The notes: a model not told the origin generated them from the sequence alone. Positions 1-9,558 are shown, counted from the first letter of the stretch. The stretch is DNA of 64,000 bases from Chloroflexota bacterium (GCA_016223135.1 JACRPQ010000005.1:240873-304872); one strand, 5' to 3'. Numbers and translations: made by a program.

Positions 1-206
1 GCAATTACAAAGAAGCAGTGTTGTTGGTCTTAAAAAGTGGTGTAGAATATGACCGCTTAATTGCATTCTGGATTATAAAGGTCAAGCCCCTCTTTTTTGG
101 AGGAAGTCTGAAACCAATAGTCCATGAGTATTGTCACTTTTAGGACATTAAGCGGAAATGAGATAATGCATCAACTTCCCAAAATTATCATTTCATGGAG
201 GCATGG
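1..206. other. Upstream region of the sdh operon
   Basis: No coding region is evident before sdhC. The stretch is more AT-rich than its surroundings and probably carries the sdh promoter. The best candidate I can see is TTGTTG at 21-26 and TAGAAT at 43-48 (16-bp spacer), which is only a moderate match. A GATAAT at 162-167 has no good -35 partner. The ribosome binding site GGAGG at 197-201 is the one clear element. Confidence 0.4.
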
Positions 207-581
207 ATGAGCCTGAAAAGGAATGTTGGTCTTGCGACAGGCTTGCGGTATAAAGGACAGGGACCGTACCTTACCTTTATCCTGCACCGCATTGGCGGGC
301 TGGGGATGGGGATTTTCGTCGCTGTACATATTTTGGCATCGTTTGTGGGAGGCAGTGTCGGCAGTTTCTTGAACGCCATCTACACCAATTGGGCGTTCCA
401 GATTTTCATTTTCTTCTGCGCGCTGTTCCATGCCATCAACGGGCTGCGCATCACCATTAGCGACTTGTTCCCCAAATTAATTGAATATCAGCGGGAAGCC
501 ATTTGGGTGGAATGGGCGGTTTTCCTTCCCATTTTTGGGATCGCTGTGTTTGTGATTATTCAGGGCGCGTTGGGAGGTTGA
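207..581 (+). CDS. sdhC: Succinate dehydrogenase cytochrome b subunit SdhC
   Basis: Membrane anchor subunit of complex II, which binds heme b and quinone and passes electrons from succinate oxidation into the quinone pool. About 124 residues with three hydrophobic segments. The family signature LHRIGGLG is followed by VAVHIL, the usual region of the heme-ligand histidine. I chose ATG 207 because GGAGG at 197-201 lies five bases upstream; the in-frame ATG at 195 has no ribosome binding site. It is first in an operon with sdhD (one-base gap), sdhA and sdhB. Assignment rests on the three-membrane-segment architecture and on its place before the unmistakable SdhA and SdhB. Confidence 0.9.
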   Translation: MSLKRNVGLATGLRYKGQGPYLTFILHRIGGLGMGIFVAVHILASFVGGSVGSFLNAIYTNWAFQIFIFFCALFHAINGLRITISDLFPKLIEYQREAIWVEWAVFLPIFGIAVFVIIQGALGG

Positions 582-582
582 G

Positions 583-1017
583 ATGGCTGCTGCGAAACCA
601 AAAACTCTTCCCCTTTCGAAGCGGGGTTTGAACTTTGAGATGCTGATGTGGATTTTTACGCGTCTTTCAGCCCTGGCAATGTATGCACTCATCCTGATCG
701 CCATTATCGGCGCGCTGATTATGGGTGCGCGCACGCAGATGAACATGGCGGACGTTTTGCGCTGGGGCTTCATGCCTAATGCCAGCCATGTCCAAAGCAC
801 CAACGTTCCCGACCTGGCTCCGTGGGCGAGCCCCTTCTGGAAGGTGACGGCAAGCCTGCTTTTGCTTGTGGCAGTGGCGCACGGTGTGCATGGGCTGGTG
901 GTCATCGCAGACGATTATATTGTTTCCGCTCGCGGTAGAAAGATTGTCCGCCTCATCAGTATCATCATGGTCATCTCATTCAGCCTTATGGGGCTTTCCA
1001 TTATCTGGACTTCGTAG
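583..1017 (+). CDS. sdhD: Succinate dehydrogenase membrane anchor subunit SdhD
   Basis: Second membrane anchor of complex II, 144 residues, with three hydrophobic stretches at about residues 24-48, 85-108 and 115-143. The HGVHGL motif followed closely by DDY matches the heme-ligand His and the conserved Asp-Tyr region of SdhD/FrdD-type anchors. It starts one base after the sdhC stop and ends 12 bases before sdhA, so it is cotranscribed. Anchor subunits diverge quickly, so the name depends partly on operon position. Confidence 0.88.
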   Translation: MAAAKPKTLPLSKRGLNFEMLMWIFTRLSALAMYALILIAIIGALIMGARTQMNMADVLRWGFMPNASHVQSTNVPDLAPWASPFWKVTASLLLLVAVAHGVHGLVVIADDYIVSARGRKIVRLISIIMVISFSLMGLSIIWTS

Positions 1018-1029
1018 GAGCAATGGTTC

Positions 1030-2823
1030 ATGGCAAACATTCATCAATTTGACGTGGTCGTCGTTGGCGCGGGCGGCGCAGGACTCACGGCTGGGCTCTA
1101 CGCCTCGCGCACGGCAAAGACCGCCGTCATCAGCAAACTCTATCCCACCCGCTCGCACACGGGCGCGGCGCAGGGCGGCATCGGCGCGGCGCTCGGCAAC
1201 CTTGAGGAAGACCGTCCCGAATGGCACACCTACGATACGGTCAAAGGTTCCGATTATCTTGGCGATCAGGACGCCATCGAGTTCATGTGCAACGAGGCGC
1301 CGCAGATCGTCTATGAACTCGAACACATGGGTCTGCCCTTCGACCGCACCCCCGATGGGCGCATCGCCCAGCGACCGTTCGGCGGTCACACCAACAACGT
1401 GACCGGCAAACCTGTGCGGCGCGCCTGTCACGCCGCCGACCGCACCGGTCACATGATTTTGCAGACGCTCTATCAGCAATGCCTGAAGAACAACGTCAAC
1501 TTCTTCGATGAATTCCAGGTGGTGGATGTTCTCATCGAGAACGGCAAAGCCGCCGGCGTGGTTGCGCTCGAAATCGCCACCAGCGAACTGCACGTCTTCC
1601 ATGCCAAAGCGGTCATCTTTGCCACCGGCGGACATGGGCGCATTTGGGAAATCACCTCCAACGCCTATGCGTTGACCGGCGACGGTATTGCGGTGGCATT
1701 GCGGCGCGGCGTTCCCGCCGAAGACATGGAATTCTTCCAGTTCCATCCCACCGGCATTTACAAACTCGGCATCCTCATCACCGAGGGCGTGCGCGGCGAA
1801 GGCGGCGTGCTGATCAACGACAAGGGCGAGCGCTTCATGGAAAAGTACGCTCCCAAAGTGAAAGACCTTGCCTCGCGCGACGTGGTCAGCCGCTCCATCT
1901 ATCTCGAAATCCGCGAGGGACGCGGCATCAACGGATCGAACTATGTGTACCTCGATGTCCGCCCCGAAACGGTGAACAAATACGCCGCGCTGGACGGACG
2001 CACCAACCCCGACGGCTCGCCCTACACAGTGACGGGCGAACAAATTCTCCAGAAACTGCCCGACATCATTGACTTCTGCCGCACTTATCTCGGCGTGGAC
2101 CCCGTCACCCAGCCCATGCCCATTCAGCCGACGGCGCATTACGCCATGGGCGGCATTCCCACCAACATGTATGGCGAGGTGGTGATTGACGAGAAGAACA
2201 CCGTCATGCCCGGTCTATACGCGGCGGGCGAGTGCGCTTGCGTTTCCGTGCACGGCGCCAACCGCCTCGGCACCAACTCCCTGCTCGACATCGTGGTCTT
2301 TGGCAAATACGCGGGCATCAAAGCCGCCGAATACGCCAACGGCGCGGACTTCACGCCCCTGCCCGCCGACCCCGACGGATTCGCCCGCCAACAGTTCGAC
2401 CGCCTGCGCAACAATCAGGGAAACGAAAACGTCTTCCAAATCAGCCAGGAAATGAAAAGGGAAATGTTCGATAACATGGGCGTCTTCCGCACCGCCGAAA
2501 CGATGACCCATGCCCTGAACAAAATCCATGAGTTGCAGGAACGCGCCAAACACATCAAACTGACCGATACGGGCAAGGTCTTCAACACCGAACTGCTCAA
2601 CGCCTGGGAGTTGACCAACCTGCTCGACCTCGCTGAAGTCACCACCGTCTCGGCGTTGGCGCGGCAGGAAAGCCGCGGCGGTCACGCCCGCGAGGACTTC
2701 CCCAAGCGCGACGACGTCAACTGGCTCAAACACACCCTCGCCTGGAAACAAAACGGCAAAGTCACGCTTGGTTACAAGCCCGTCGTCATCACCAAATACC
2801 AGCCAAAGGAAAGAGTTTATTAG
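1030..2823 (+). CDS. sdhA: Succinate dehydrogenase flavoprotein subunit SdhA
   Basis: Catalytic subunit that oxidises succinate to fumarate with covalently bound FAD. 597 residues, normal for SdhA. The N-terminus has the dinucleotide motif VVGAGGAGL (about residues 11-19), then [10 protein letters not shown] (41-50), whose His43 is the expected FAD attachment site. The conserved HPTGIY and [10 protein letters not shown] segments are present. The C-terminal helical domain is complete, ending KERVY. The stop codon is directly followed by the sdhB leader. An attached-FAD SdhA together with two membrane anchors fits a respiratory quinone reductase; the direction (succinate oxidation or fumarate reduction) cannot be decided from sequence. 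Confidence 0.97.
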   Translation: MANIHQFDVVVVGAGGAGLTAGLYASRTAKTAVISKLYPTRSHTGAAQGGIGAALGNLEEDRPEWHTYDTVKGSDYLGDQDAIEFMCNEAPQIVYELEHMGLPFDRTPDGRIAQRPFGGHTNNVTGKPVRRACHAADRTGHMILQTLYQQCLKNNVNFFDEFQVVDVLIENGKAAGVVALEIATSELHVFHAKAVIFATGGHGRIWEITSNAYALTGDGIAVALRRGVPAEDMEFFQFHPTGIYKLGILITEGVRGEGGVLINDKGERFMEKYAPKVKDLASRDVVSRSIYLEIREGRGINGSNYVYLDVRPETVNKYAALDGRTNPDGSPYTVTGEQILQKLPDIIDFCRTYLGVDPVTQPMPIQPTAHYAMGGIPTNMYGEVVIDEKNTVMPGLYAAGECACVSVHGANRLGTNSLLDIVVFGKYAGIKAAEYANGADFTPLPADPDGFARQQFDRLRNNQGNENVFQISQEMKREMFDNMGVFRTAETMTHALNKIHELQERAKHIKLTDTGKVFNTELLNAWELTNLLDLAEVTTVSALARQESRGGHAREDFPKRDDVNWLKHTLAWKQNGKVTLGYKPVVITKYQPKERVY

Positions 2824-2834
2824 TGAGGACCGCC

Positions 2835-3542
2835 ATGCAGGTAACACTGAAAATCTTCCGCTACCGCCCCGAAGTGGATAAGACCTTCCACTATGAAACC
2901 TACACCCTCGAAGCCGCCGAAACCGACCGCGTGCTGGACGTGCTGGAGCGCGTCAAAGGCGAACTGGATGGCTCGCTCTCCTTCCGCCGTTCGTGCGCGC
3001 ACGGCGTGTGCGGCTCGGATGCCGTGCGCATCAACGGGCGCAACATGCTCGCCTGCAAAACCCTCATCCGCGACGTGGGCGACAAGATCACGGTCGAACC
3101 GCTGCTTGGCTTGAAGGTGATCAAAGACCTGATTGTGGACATGGAGCCGTTCTTCGACAACTACAAGAAGATACTCCCCTACTTTATCAACGACTCGCCG
3201 CTTCCTGCCGACGGGAAGGAGCGCCTGCAATCGCCCGAAGAGCGCGCCCGCTTCGACGAGACGACCAAGTGCATCCTGTGCGCCGCCTGCACCACCTCCT
3301 GCCCGTCCTTCTGGGCGAGCGACCAGTATTACGGTCCTGCCGCGTTGGTGACCGCCCACCGCTTCATCTTCGACAGCCGCGATGAAGCCGCCGCCGAGCG
3401 CTTACACATCCTCGCCGAGACCGACGGTCTGGCGCGCTGTCACACCGCTTATAACTGCACGCTCGCCTGCCCGCGTGAGATTCACATCACGAAGGCAATT
3501 GGCGAATTGAAGTTGGCAACGATTACGGGGAAGGTGGGGTAG
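2835..3542 (+). CDS. sdhB: Succinate dehydrogenase iron-sulfur subunit SdhB
   Basis: Electron-transfer subunit carrying [2Fe-2S], [4Fe-4S] and [3Fe-4S] clusters. 235 residues from ATG 2835. The ferredoxin domain has CAHGVCGSD (Cys54, Cys59, Asp62) and Cys74; the Asp in place of the third Cys is also found in E. coli SdhB. The C-terminal domain has CILCAACTTSCP and CHTAYNCTLACP for the other two clusters. GTG at 2823, overlapping the sdhA stop, is an alternative start, but MQVTLKIF from ATG 2835 is the typical N-terminus. Last gene of the operon, followed by an intrinsic terminator. Confidence 0.96.
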   Translation: MQVTLKIFRYRPEVDKTFHYETYTLEAAETDRVLDVLERVKGELDGSLSFRRSCAHGVCGSDAVRINGRNMLACKTLIRDVGDKITVEPLLGLKVIKDLIVDMEPFFDNYKKILPYFINDSPLPADGKERLQSPEERARFDETTKCILCAACTTSCPSFWASDQYYGPAALVTAHRFIFDSRDEAAAERLHILAETDGLARCHTAYNCTLACPREIHITKAIGELKLATITGKVG

Positions 3543-3545
3543 AAG

Positions 3546-3566
3546 GCAAGTAGCAAGTAGAAAGTG
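3546..3566. repeat. Heptamer tandem repeat
   Basis: Three successive 7-base units (GCAAGTA, GCAAGTA, GAAAGTG) between the sdhB stop and its terminator. One of several heptamer clusters in the spacers of this window. Confidence 0.6.
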
Positions 3567-3567
3567 G

Positions 3568-3604
3568 ACAAGCCGTATCTGCGAGGATGCGGCTTGTTTT
3601 TTTT
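3568..3604 (+). terminator. Intrinsic terminator after sdhB
   Basis: ACAAGCCGTATC pairs with GATGCGGCTTGT around a short loop and is followed by eight T residues. It ends the sdhCDAB transcript and sits against the 3' end of the convergent cupin gene. Confidence 0.85.
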
Positions 3605-3965
3605 AGCAGCCCTCGCCCACCAGCGTGATCTTATCTTCCTTGTTGGGGATGATGCACAGGAACTCGAACGGTTCCTTGCCGGTGTTCTCATACGAATGCA
3701 CCGCGCCTTCGGGAATGAACACGACATCTCCCGCTTTGACGTGATACGTCTCCTCGCCGATGGTGATGACCGCCTCGCCGCGCAGGACGTATTGCTCGTG
3801 TTCCACCGTGTTGGTGTGGCGCGGCATTCCGCCGCCCGGCTGCATGGAGAACTTTCGCAGGGCAAAGTGAGGCGCCTCCTGGGAGGAGATGAGCACCTGA
3901 ATGATCGTATCCTTGCCGGCAAGGACGGGTTTGGCTTCCACTTCGTGGGAATGTTTGACGGGCAT
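3603..3965 (-). CDS. Single-domain cupin protein
   Basis: 120-residue cupin. The metal-binding first motif is visible as PRHTNTVEHEQYVLRG, and the second motif lies around PEGAVHSYENTG, so the histidine and glutamate ligands of a small metal-dependent beta-barrel are present. The C-terminus (FLCIIPNKED) resembles small cupins often annotated as mannose-6-phosphate-isomerase-like, but there is no basis for a substrate. It begins 19 bases after the PP2C stop, so it may be the last gene of that transcript; no functional link to the phosphatase is evident. Probably cytoplasmic, since no signal peptide is seen. Confidence 0.85.
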   Translation of the reverse strand: MPVKHSHEVEAKPVLAGKDTIIQVLISSQEAPHFALRKFSMQPGGGMPRHTNTVEHEQYVLRGEAVITIGEETYHVKAGDVVFIPEGAVHSYENTGKEPFEFLCIIPNKEDKITLVGEGC

Positions 3966-3984
3966 GATAACCTCCGTGTGAATA

Positions 3985-5082
3985 TCAGGGTTGGGGCGTA
4001 TTGGTGGGCCACGGCGTGAGCGTGGGGGTAGGCGAAGGGAGGATAACCTCCGGTGCGGCGGTGAAGGTAAAGGTCGGCGAAGGGGGGACGGTTTCGGTTG
4101 CGGCGGCGGTAGGAACGGCTGGGGTGGCGGTCACTGCTGTGGCGCGGCGAATCAGGTTGAAGGTCAGGAGTGAAGCGACCACCACAAAGAACAGCAGGCT
4201 GGCAAGAATTCCCGCCGCCCACGGCAGCCATTTCCATTTCCGTCGTCGCGGAGCGTTGCGCGGTTTGAAATCGGGCGGGACGCCAATCAGGATGACGGTG
4301 ATGTTGTCGAAGCCGCCGCGCTCGTTGGCAAGGTTGACCAGCGCGCGGCTGGCTTCCTTCAGATTGGGGCGCGTGCGTACCATTTCGAGAATTTCGTCAT
4401 CCCAAACCATATCGGTCAGACCGTCGGTGCAGAGCAGGATGACATCGTTCGGCTGGATTTGAACGCCCTGATTGTTTTCGGTGTGATGCGCGCCCTCGCC
4501 GTCGAACAGGTTGAGGCGGAAGTCGGGTTCGGGCGGGACGGGCGACCCCAGATAACGGCGGATGACGTGCACGTTGGGATGGTCGCGCGCCAGTTCGGGT
4601 TTGAGGATGCCCTTTTCGATGGCTTCCTGCACCCACGAGTGATCCACCGTCAACTGCTGGATGCGCCCTCCGCGCAGCAGGTAGATGCGCGAGTCGCCCA
4701 CATAGGCGGTGTAGAGTTTATTGTCAATAATCCAGACCACAGCGCAGGTGGCGCCCATGCCCTGCAGGTTTTCGTTCGCGGCGGAATGGGATGCGATGGC
4801 GCTGCTGGCTTCGTTGATTGCCTGTTCGATGATGTGCCGCGAGAATTTGCCGTCGCCCCGCGCCACGCTTTGCATGATGTGGTTGACCGCCAGTTCCGCC
4901 GCCACCTCCCCGCCCTTATGCCCGCCGATCCCGTCTGCCAGCACGGCGAACAGCACCGGCGTGTGATCCTTTTCGCTTACACGGAACGAAGCCACTGCAT
5001 AACGGTCCTCATTGTTCTTGCCCGTCATGCCTGGGTGGCTGTATGCTTCGACGTTCAGGTGGGCGCGCGAAGTGCGAATCAT
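3985..5082 (-). CDS. PP2C-type Ser/Thr phosphatase with membrane anchor
   Basis: 365 residues. Residues 1 to about 250 form a PP2C catalytic domain: NNEDRYAV, ADGIGGHKGGEV, AYVGDSRIYLLR, CTDGLTDMVWDDE and GGFDNITVILI supply the metal-binding Asp and Gly motifs. A basic stretch (RRRKWKW) then precedes one transmembrane segment at about 293-317, and a Thr/Pro-rich tail of about 45 residues should lie outside the membrane. Its ATG overlaps the stop of the FHA protein gene by four bases (ATGA), so translation is probably coupled. The family removes phosphate from Ser/Thr and typically works opposite Hanks-type kinases; no kinase is present in this window. Confidence 0.93.
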   Translation of the reverse strand: MIRTSRAHLNVEAYSHPGMTGKNNEDRYAVASFRVSEKDHTPVLFAVLADGIGGHKGGEVAAELAVNHIMQSVARGDGKFSRHIIEQAINEASSAIASHSAANENLQGMGATCAVVWIIDNKLYTAYVGDSRIYLLRGGRIQQLTVDHSWVQEAIEKGILKPELARDHPNVHVIRRYLGSPVPPEPDFRLNLFDGEGAHHTENNQGVQIQPNDVILLCTDGLTDMVWDDEILEMVRTRPNLKEASRALVNLANERGGFDNITVILIGVPPDFKPRNAPRRRKWKWLPWAAGILASLLFFVVVASLLTFNLIRRATAVTATPAVPTAAATETVPPSPTFTFTAAPEVILPSPTPTLTPWPTNTPQP

Positions 5083-6989
5083 GGATGGGGATTATTTTTA
5101 GAGATAACCTTCGGTTCGGACTCCGCCGGGGGCTGACTCAGATCAAAGCGGTAGTACATCATCCCAAAGTGAATCCTGTCCCCATGCTTCAGGCGGACGC
5201 CTTCGCGCGAGACCGGCTCGTAATTCAACCATGTGCCTGCCACCGAGCCGTGATCCATCAGCAGGAAATTGCCCTCCCCCATGCGGCGGATGCGGGCATG
5301 CAGAGGAGAAATGGAGGGGTCATCCAGCACATGCATGGATTGTACCGGATCGGCGCCAAAGGTGGTCTCTTTTTCGAGCAGGGGAATGGGCGCAGCGCTG
5401 GCTGGTTCGCCGCCGTTCTTCAGGCGGATGAGGTAGGCGGGCGCGGAGGGGACGCGGCTGTGCCGCAGGTTCATCCACCCGAAGCGGGAGGAGGACGTTT
5501 TCCCTTTTTTAGGAGGGATGGGCGGTTCTGCCAGCGCAGGGACAGGCTGGGTGAGCGGGTCTTCTTTGGCGCGGCGGGCTTTTTTGCGGCGGCTCTCCGG
5601 CAGGTTCTTTGCCCGGCTGCGCACAAGGACAGCCAGTAAGGCAAAGCCGGCAAGAATGGTCGCGCCGAAAATCAGGTGGGAACGATATTGCAGGAGGAAC
5701 ACTTCCAGCCTGCCGGGCGGGTGAATGACCGTGAAGGTGACCGGGATGGCGATGCTCGATTTCGTCAAGCCCAGCACATCCTCCGCCTCAACGACGATTT
5801 GGTGCTGCCCGCTCTCGGCAAAGGCGCTGAGGTCCCACACGAAGCGGTCAAAAGGTTCCTGGGTGTTTTCAGCAGTCACCTGACCATCCACATAGAGCGT
5901 CGTGCGGGCGAGGTCGCGCGGATGCCCGTCGGGGAATTCGACGATGATTTCGATGAGCCGTTGAGCAGGTTCGAGGATTTCCGGGTTGTAGGGATCGTCG
6001 GCGGGCGGCTGGCGGGTGATTTGCAGCGGCGGGGTGACGAAGATGGGGTTGGGCGGCTGGACTTCCACAGAGAAGGCTGCATCCGCTGTGCTGATGGTCG
6101 TCTCGCCGCTGTGGAAGTCGAAGCGGAGCGTATGCTCGCCGCTGGTGTTGAGCGCGGAGGTGTATTGGATTTCGTAGAGGGAACGCAGAGGGGCGAAATA
6201 CTCGTCCAGGTTGGGGAAGGGTTCGTTGCGGGAAAAGGCAAAGAACTGTCCGCCGCTCTGTTGGGCGAGCAGTTTGAAAGCGTTGGCGCTGGGGGAAAGG
6301 AATTGAGCCTCTGCATCCACAAACCAGACGAAGACGCGCACTTTCGCTTCCACAGCGCGCTGAATGAATGGCGCAATGCTGTTATCTATGTTGGGGTCGT
6401 TCAGCGCAGGGGTGATGAACAGCACGGCGCGCTTCATGCCGGGCTCCGGCGTCGGCGCGCTGACCGTATCCAGCGCAATGGCGAGGGTTTGCAGATTGGG
6501 CTTCGAGTTGCGGAAATCGGGTTTGAAGGCGTTCAGGCTCACGAGCCAGTCGTTCACGCCGGCATGGTTGATGAGCGACCCGGAGAGCGAGACCAGGCTG
6601 AAGTCGTCGCGGGAATCAGCCGGCTGCGCCTCCGCCCACAGGCGCAGCGCCTCGACCACGCGCTCGAAGCGGGAAATCCCGGTCCCGTCGCGGATGCCCA
6701 GCGGCGGTCCGGGGTTGACGGCGGTCACCGCCTGCACCGGTACCTTCACTTCGCGGAGCGAAACGGGCGGGCGTTCCTGCCCGTCTTCATAGACCGTAAC
6801 GTCCGCCGCTTTGAGACCGGCGAGAAAATTGCCGTCTGCGCCGTACACATCCACCAGCGCGGAGATTTGCGGGAAGTCCGACGCGTCAATCCGCGCGACT
6901 TCAGCGGAGGAAGCGCTCTGAGCGTGGGCAAAGGTCCGGGTCCCAGCCAGCAGGCTGAGGGTCAGGAGGAAGCGGATGAATTTAGGCAT
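5079..6989 (-). CDS. Secreted VWA-like / transmembrane / cytoplasmic FHA protein
   Basis: 636 residues with a clear domain order. A signal peptide ends near AHAQS (about residue 24). Residues ~40-300 resemble a von Willebrand A fold (VDVYGADG and an Ala-Leu-Asp segment), but I see no intact DxSxS metal site. A beta-rich extracytoplasmic region follows to ~425, one membrane segment lies at ~432-453, then a basic linker. A C-terminal FHA domain (~540-620) carries FGADP, the DPSISPLHARI core and the GTWLN turn, which bind phosphothreonine. Its start lies eight bases inside the preceding membrane-protein gene and its stop overlaps the PP2C start. The layout suggests a sensor whose cytoplasmic FHA domain reads phosphorylation controlled by the adjacent phosphatase. 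Confidence 0.85.
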   Translation of the reverse strand: MPKFIRFLLTLSLLAGTRTFAHAQSASSAEVARIDASDFPQISALVDVYGADGNFLAGLKAADVTVYEDGQERPPVSLREVKVPVQAVTAVNPGPPLGIRDGTGISRFERVVEALRLWAEAQPADSRDDFSLVSLSGSLINHAGVNDWLVSLNAFKPDFRNSKPNLQTLAIALDTVSAPTPEPGMKRAVLFITPALNDPNIDNSIAPFIQRAVEAKVRVFVWFVDAEAQFLSPSANAFKLLAQQSGGQFFAFSRNEPFPNLDEYFAPLRSLYEIQYTSALNTSGEHTLRFDFHSGETTISTADAAFSVEVQPPNPIFVTPPLQITRQPPADDPYNPEILEPAQRLIEIIVEFPDGHPRDLARTTLYVDGQVTAENTQEPFDRFVWDLSAFAESGQHQIVVEAEDVLGLTKSSIAIPVTFTVIHPPGRLEVFLLQYRSHLIFGATILAGFALLAVLVRSRAKNLPESRRKKARRAKEDPLTQPVPALAEPPIPPKKGKTSSSRFGWMNLRHSRVPSAPAYLIRLKNGGEPASAAPIPLLEKETTFGADPVQSMHVLDDPSISPLHARIRRMGEGNFLLMDHGSVAGTWLNYEPVSREGVRLKHGDRIHFGMMYYRFDLSQPPAESEPKVISKNNPHP

Positions 6990-7890
6990 TTGCCTCGCTG
7001 ATGAGGGGGGCGTCCACCTGTTTCGGGCGGGTCAAACGCAGGTAGGTGATGGCGTATGCCGCTTTGAGGAAGGTGATGCCGACGCCTTGAACCAGGAGCA
7101 TGAGCGGGAACATGAGCAGGGTGAGACCGGCGATGAAGAGCATGATGACGCGCATGTCGGGCATAGAGCCGTCGGCGAAAAAGGGCATGAAAAAGGAAGG
7201 CGTCATAAACGGCGCACTGATGAAGCCGCTCAGCAGGCTGATAGCAAAGTACACAATGAATGACAGCAGCAGAATGCCCCAGAAATTGGCTTTGACCAAT
7301 TCCCAAGCGCGCTCGATGGCGGGGATAACGCCGAGGTCATCTGCCACTATTGCCGCCAGCGCTTCCTCGATGAAGCCATAGACCACCAGCATCAATGGGT
7401 AGAGGAGAATAATCAGCGGCAGTGCGCAAAGAAATCCCAGCCCCAGGGTCACCAACCCAAACAGCGTCAGACACCCAAAGAGGATGAAGTATCCAAAGGA
7501 AAAAATGACGCTGGTCAGGAACATGACGCCCAGCGTCCTCAGCCAGTATTTTTGTGCGCCTTCGACCAGGCTGCGCACGCTCAGGGCTTCCTCGCCGTCC
7601 TCCGCGCGCAGCACGCCAAAGGTGACCGTGGCGCCGGCAATGCCTGTCAAAATGAAACCGAGCAAGGTGACGAAAATCCCCCCGAGGAAAAAAGGAACCA
7701 AAAGGAGCGGTTCCTCCACAAAGCGGGGCTGACCATATTGATCGAACTCCGAAAGGAAGAACAACCCGAAGAGCAGCGGCAGGATGAAGATGCCCGTCAG
7801 CGCGGGCAGGGCGCTGATGAGCCACAGGATTTTATGTTTCCAGGTGATTTGACCTGCGCGGGTCAATACTTCGCCGAAATCGAAATTCAT
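6982..7890 (-). CDS. Multi-pass membrane protein of unknown function
   Basis: 302 residues with about six strongly hydrophobic segments. The N-terminus (FGEVLTRAGQITWKHKILW) and the internal LVKANFWGILLL segment resemble the broad glycerophosphodiester-phosphodiesterase-membrane-domain-like or DUF975-like families, which have no known catalytic residues. It is the first gene of a four-gene minus-strand unit (membrane protein, FHA protein, PP2C, cupin), overlapping the FHA gene by eight bases. I do not assign a function; the tight coupling suggests a role in the same membrane signalling system. Confidence 0.75.
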   Translation of the reverse strand: MNFDFGEVLTRAGQITWKHKILWLISALPALTGIFILPLLFGLFFLSEFDQYGQPRFVEEPLLLVPFFLGGIFVTLLGFILTGIAGATVTFGVLRAEDGEEALSVRSLVEGAQKYWLRTLGVMFLTSVIFSFGYFILFGCLTLFGLVTLGLGFLCALPLIILLYPLMLVVYGFIEEALAAIVADDLGVIPAIERAWELVKANFWGILLLSFIVYFAISLLSGFISAPFMTPSFFMPFFADGSMPDMRVIMLFIAGLTLLMFPLMLLVQGVGITFLKAAYAITYLRLTRPKQVDAPLISEANA

Positions 7891-7905
7891 GCTTTCACCT
7901 CATCA

Positions 7906-7946
7906 ATCGCAAATCGTCAATCGTCAATCGTCAATCGCAAATCGTC
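7906..7946. repeat. Heptamer tandem repeat
   Basis: Six 7-base units alternating between ATCGCAA and ATCGTCA fill the short gap between the guaA stop and the next gene on the minus strand. Confidence 0.75.
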
Positions 7947-9506
7947 TCACTCCCATTCGATGGTGGCAGGCGGTTTGCTGGTAATATCATACACCACGCG
8001 GTTAATCCCGTCCACTTCGTTGACGATGCGGTTCGCCACCCGAGCCAGCAGGTCGTGCGGCAGGCGCGCCCAATCGGCGGTCATGAAATCCTCGGTCGTC
8101 ACCGCGCGGATCGCCGCCGCCTCCTGATAGGTGCGCTGGTCGCCCATCACGCCCACCGAGCGCACAGGCAGGAGGACGACGAACGCCTGCGATGTCTCTG
8201 CGCCTTTCCCCAAAAATCCCGCTTTGGACAACTCCTCGATCAGGATGGCATCCGCCGCGCGCAGACGTTCCACACGCTCGCGCGTCACCTCCCCCAGACA
8301 GCGCACGGTCAAACCCGGACCCGGAAACGGCTGCCGCCAAACCAGCCTTTCCGGCAGCCCAAGCGCTTCTCCCACCGCCCGCACCTCGTCCTTGAACAGA
8401 TACCGCAGCGGTTCGACCAGTTCGAATGACATATCTTTCGGCAGTCCGCCCACATTGTGATGCGTTTTGATTTTCTCGGCTTTGTTCCGATCCGGCGCGG
8501 AGGATTCCACCACGTCCGGGTAAATCGTTCCCTGCACGAGGAAGCGCGGCTGTCCCAACTGCCGCGCCTGCGCCTCGAAGATGCGAATGAACTTCTCGCC
8601 GACGATTTTCCGCTTTTGCTCCGGCTCCGTCACGCCCGCCAGCGCCGCAAAGAATTCGTCGGAGGCGTCTACGGTGATAAGCTCGGCGTGCAGGTTATCT
8701 CGAAACGCCGCAGCCACTTGTTCCCCCTCGTTTTTTCGCAGCAGACCGGTATCCACAAACACCGCCACGAGTTGATCGCCGACCGCCTTATGCACCAGCG
8801 CCGCCGCCACCGAAGAATCCACGCCGCCCGAAACCGCCGCCAGCACACGTGGTCCCTGAGCCTTGTCGAAGGGCTCCCCGCCCACCTGCCTGCGGATGCG
8901 CTCCACCGCTTCCTCGATGATGGATTGAGGCGTCCAAGTGGGTTTTGCCCCGCAGACCTCGGTCACAAACCGCTGAAGCAGTTTATGTCCGTTCGGGGTG
9001 TGATGCACCTCCGGGTGAAACTGCACGCCGAAGTATTTGCGTTTCATGTCGCCCATTGCCGCCAGGGGGCTGTTGCCTGAGCGCGCCAGCGCGACGAATC
9101 CCTCCGGTAGTTTGGTGATGCGGTCGCCGTGCGACATCCACACTTTGCAAATGCCATCCAGCAGGGTGTCGGACAGGTTGAGTTCAATTTCGGCGGGACC
9201 GTATTCCCGTTTGGCGGAGGCGTCCACCTGACCGCCCAAGGCGTGCGTCAATGCCTGCATGCCGTAGCAAATGCCGAGGATGGGCAGCCCTGTCTTGAAG
9301 ATGAAGTCCTGAATGTAAGGGGCGTCTGCCTCGTACACCGATTTGGGTCCGCCGGAGAGGATGAAGCCCTTGGGGTTGATGGCGAGTATCTTCTCCATGG
9401 GCGCATCCCAGGGGAACAACTCGCAATAGACCTGCGCCTCGCGCACGCGGCGCGCGATCAGCTGTGCGTATTGGGAACCGAAATCCAAAATCGCTATCGA
9501 GTCCAT
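7947..9506 (-). CDS. guaA: GMP synthase (glutamine-hydrolysing)
   Basis: Converts XMP to GMP using glutamine and ATP, the last step of guanine nucleotide synthesis. 519 residues, normal length. The class I amidotransferase domain (1-~195) has the nucleophile motif GICYGMQAL and the FHPEVHH catalytic segment. The ATP pyrophosphatase domain carries the PP-loop SGGVDSSVA. The C-terminal dimerisation domain ends in TIEWE, as in the family, so the gene is complete. It is flanked on both sides by heptamer repeats and has no obvious operon partner. No purine riboswitch was recognised upstream. Confidence 0.97.
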   Translation of the reverse strand: MDSIAILDFGSQYAQLIARRVREAQVYCELFPWDAPMEKILAINPKGFILSGGPKSVYEADAPYIQDFIFKTGLPILGICYGMQALTHALGGQVDASAKREYGPAEIELNLSDTLLDGICKVWMSHGDRITKLPEGFVALARSGNSPLAAMGDMKRKYFGVQFHPEVHHTPNGHKLLQRFVTEVCGAKPTWTPQSIIEEAVERIRRQVGGEPFDKAQGPRVLAAVSGGVDSSVAAALVHKAVGDQLVAVFVDTGLLRKNEGEQVAAAFRDNLHAELITVDASDEFFAALAGVTEPEQKRKIVGEKFIRIFEAQARQLGQPRFLVQGTIYPDVVESSAPDRNKAEKIKTHHNVGGLPKDMSFELVEPLRYLFKDEVRAVGEALGLPERLVWRQPFPGPGLTVRCLGEVTRERVERLRAADAILIEELSKAGFLGKGAETSQAFVVLLPVRSVGVMGDQRTYQEAAAIRAVTTEDFMTADWARLPHDLLARVANRIVNEVDGINRVVYDITSKPPATIEWE

Positions 9507-9520
9507 ATCAATCCTTGTTG

Positions 9521-9541
9521 AAGGTCAAAGGTTGAAAGTGA
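9521..9541. repeat. Heptamer tandem repeat
   Basis: Three 7-base units (AAGGTCA, AAGGTTG, AAAGTGA) lie directly upstream of guaA. Confidence 0.55.
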
Positions 9542-9558
9542 GGGGCGACCTTCGACGC

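Noticed and set aside
976-2139. Long minus-strand reading frame (387 codons) opposite sdhA
   Set aside because: It is the antisense shadow of a GC-rich, highly conserved gene. The translation has no recognisable domain and no ribosome binding site.
5676-7001. Plus-strand reading frame of 441 codons opposite the VWA/FHA gene
   Set aside because: The translation is rich in Arg, Gly and His with no motif, while the minus-strand protein has clear FHA and signal-peptide features.
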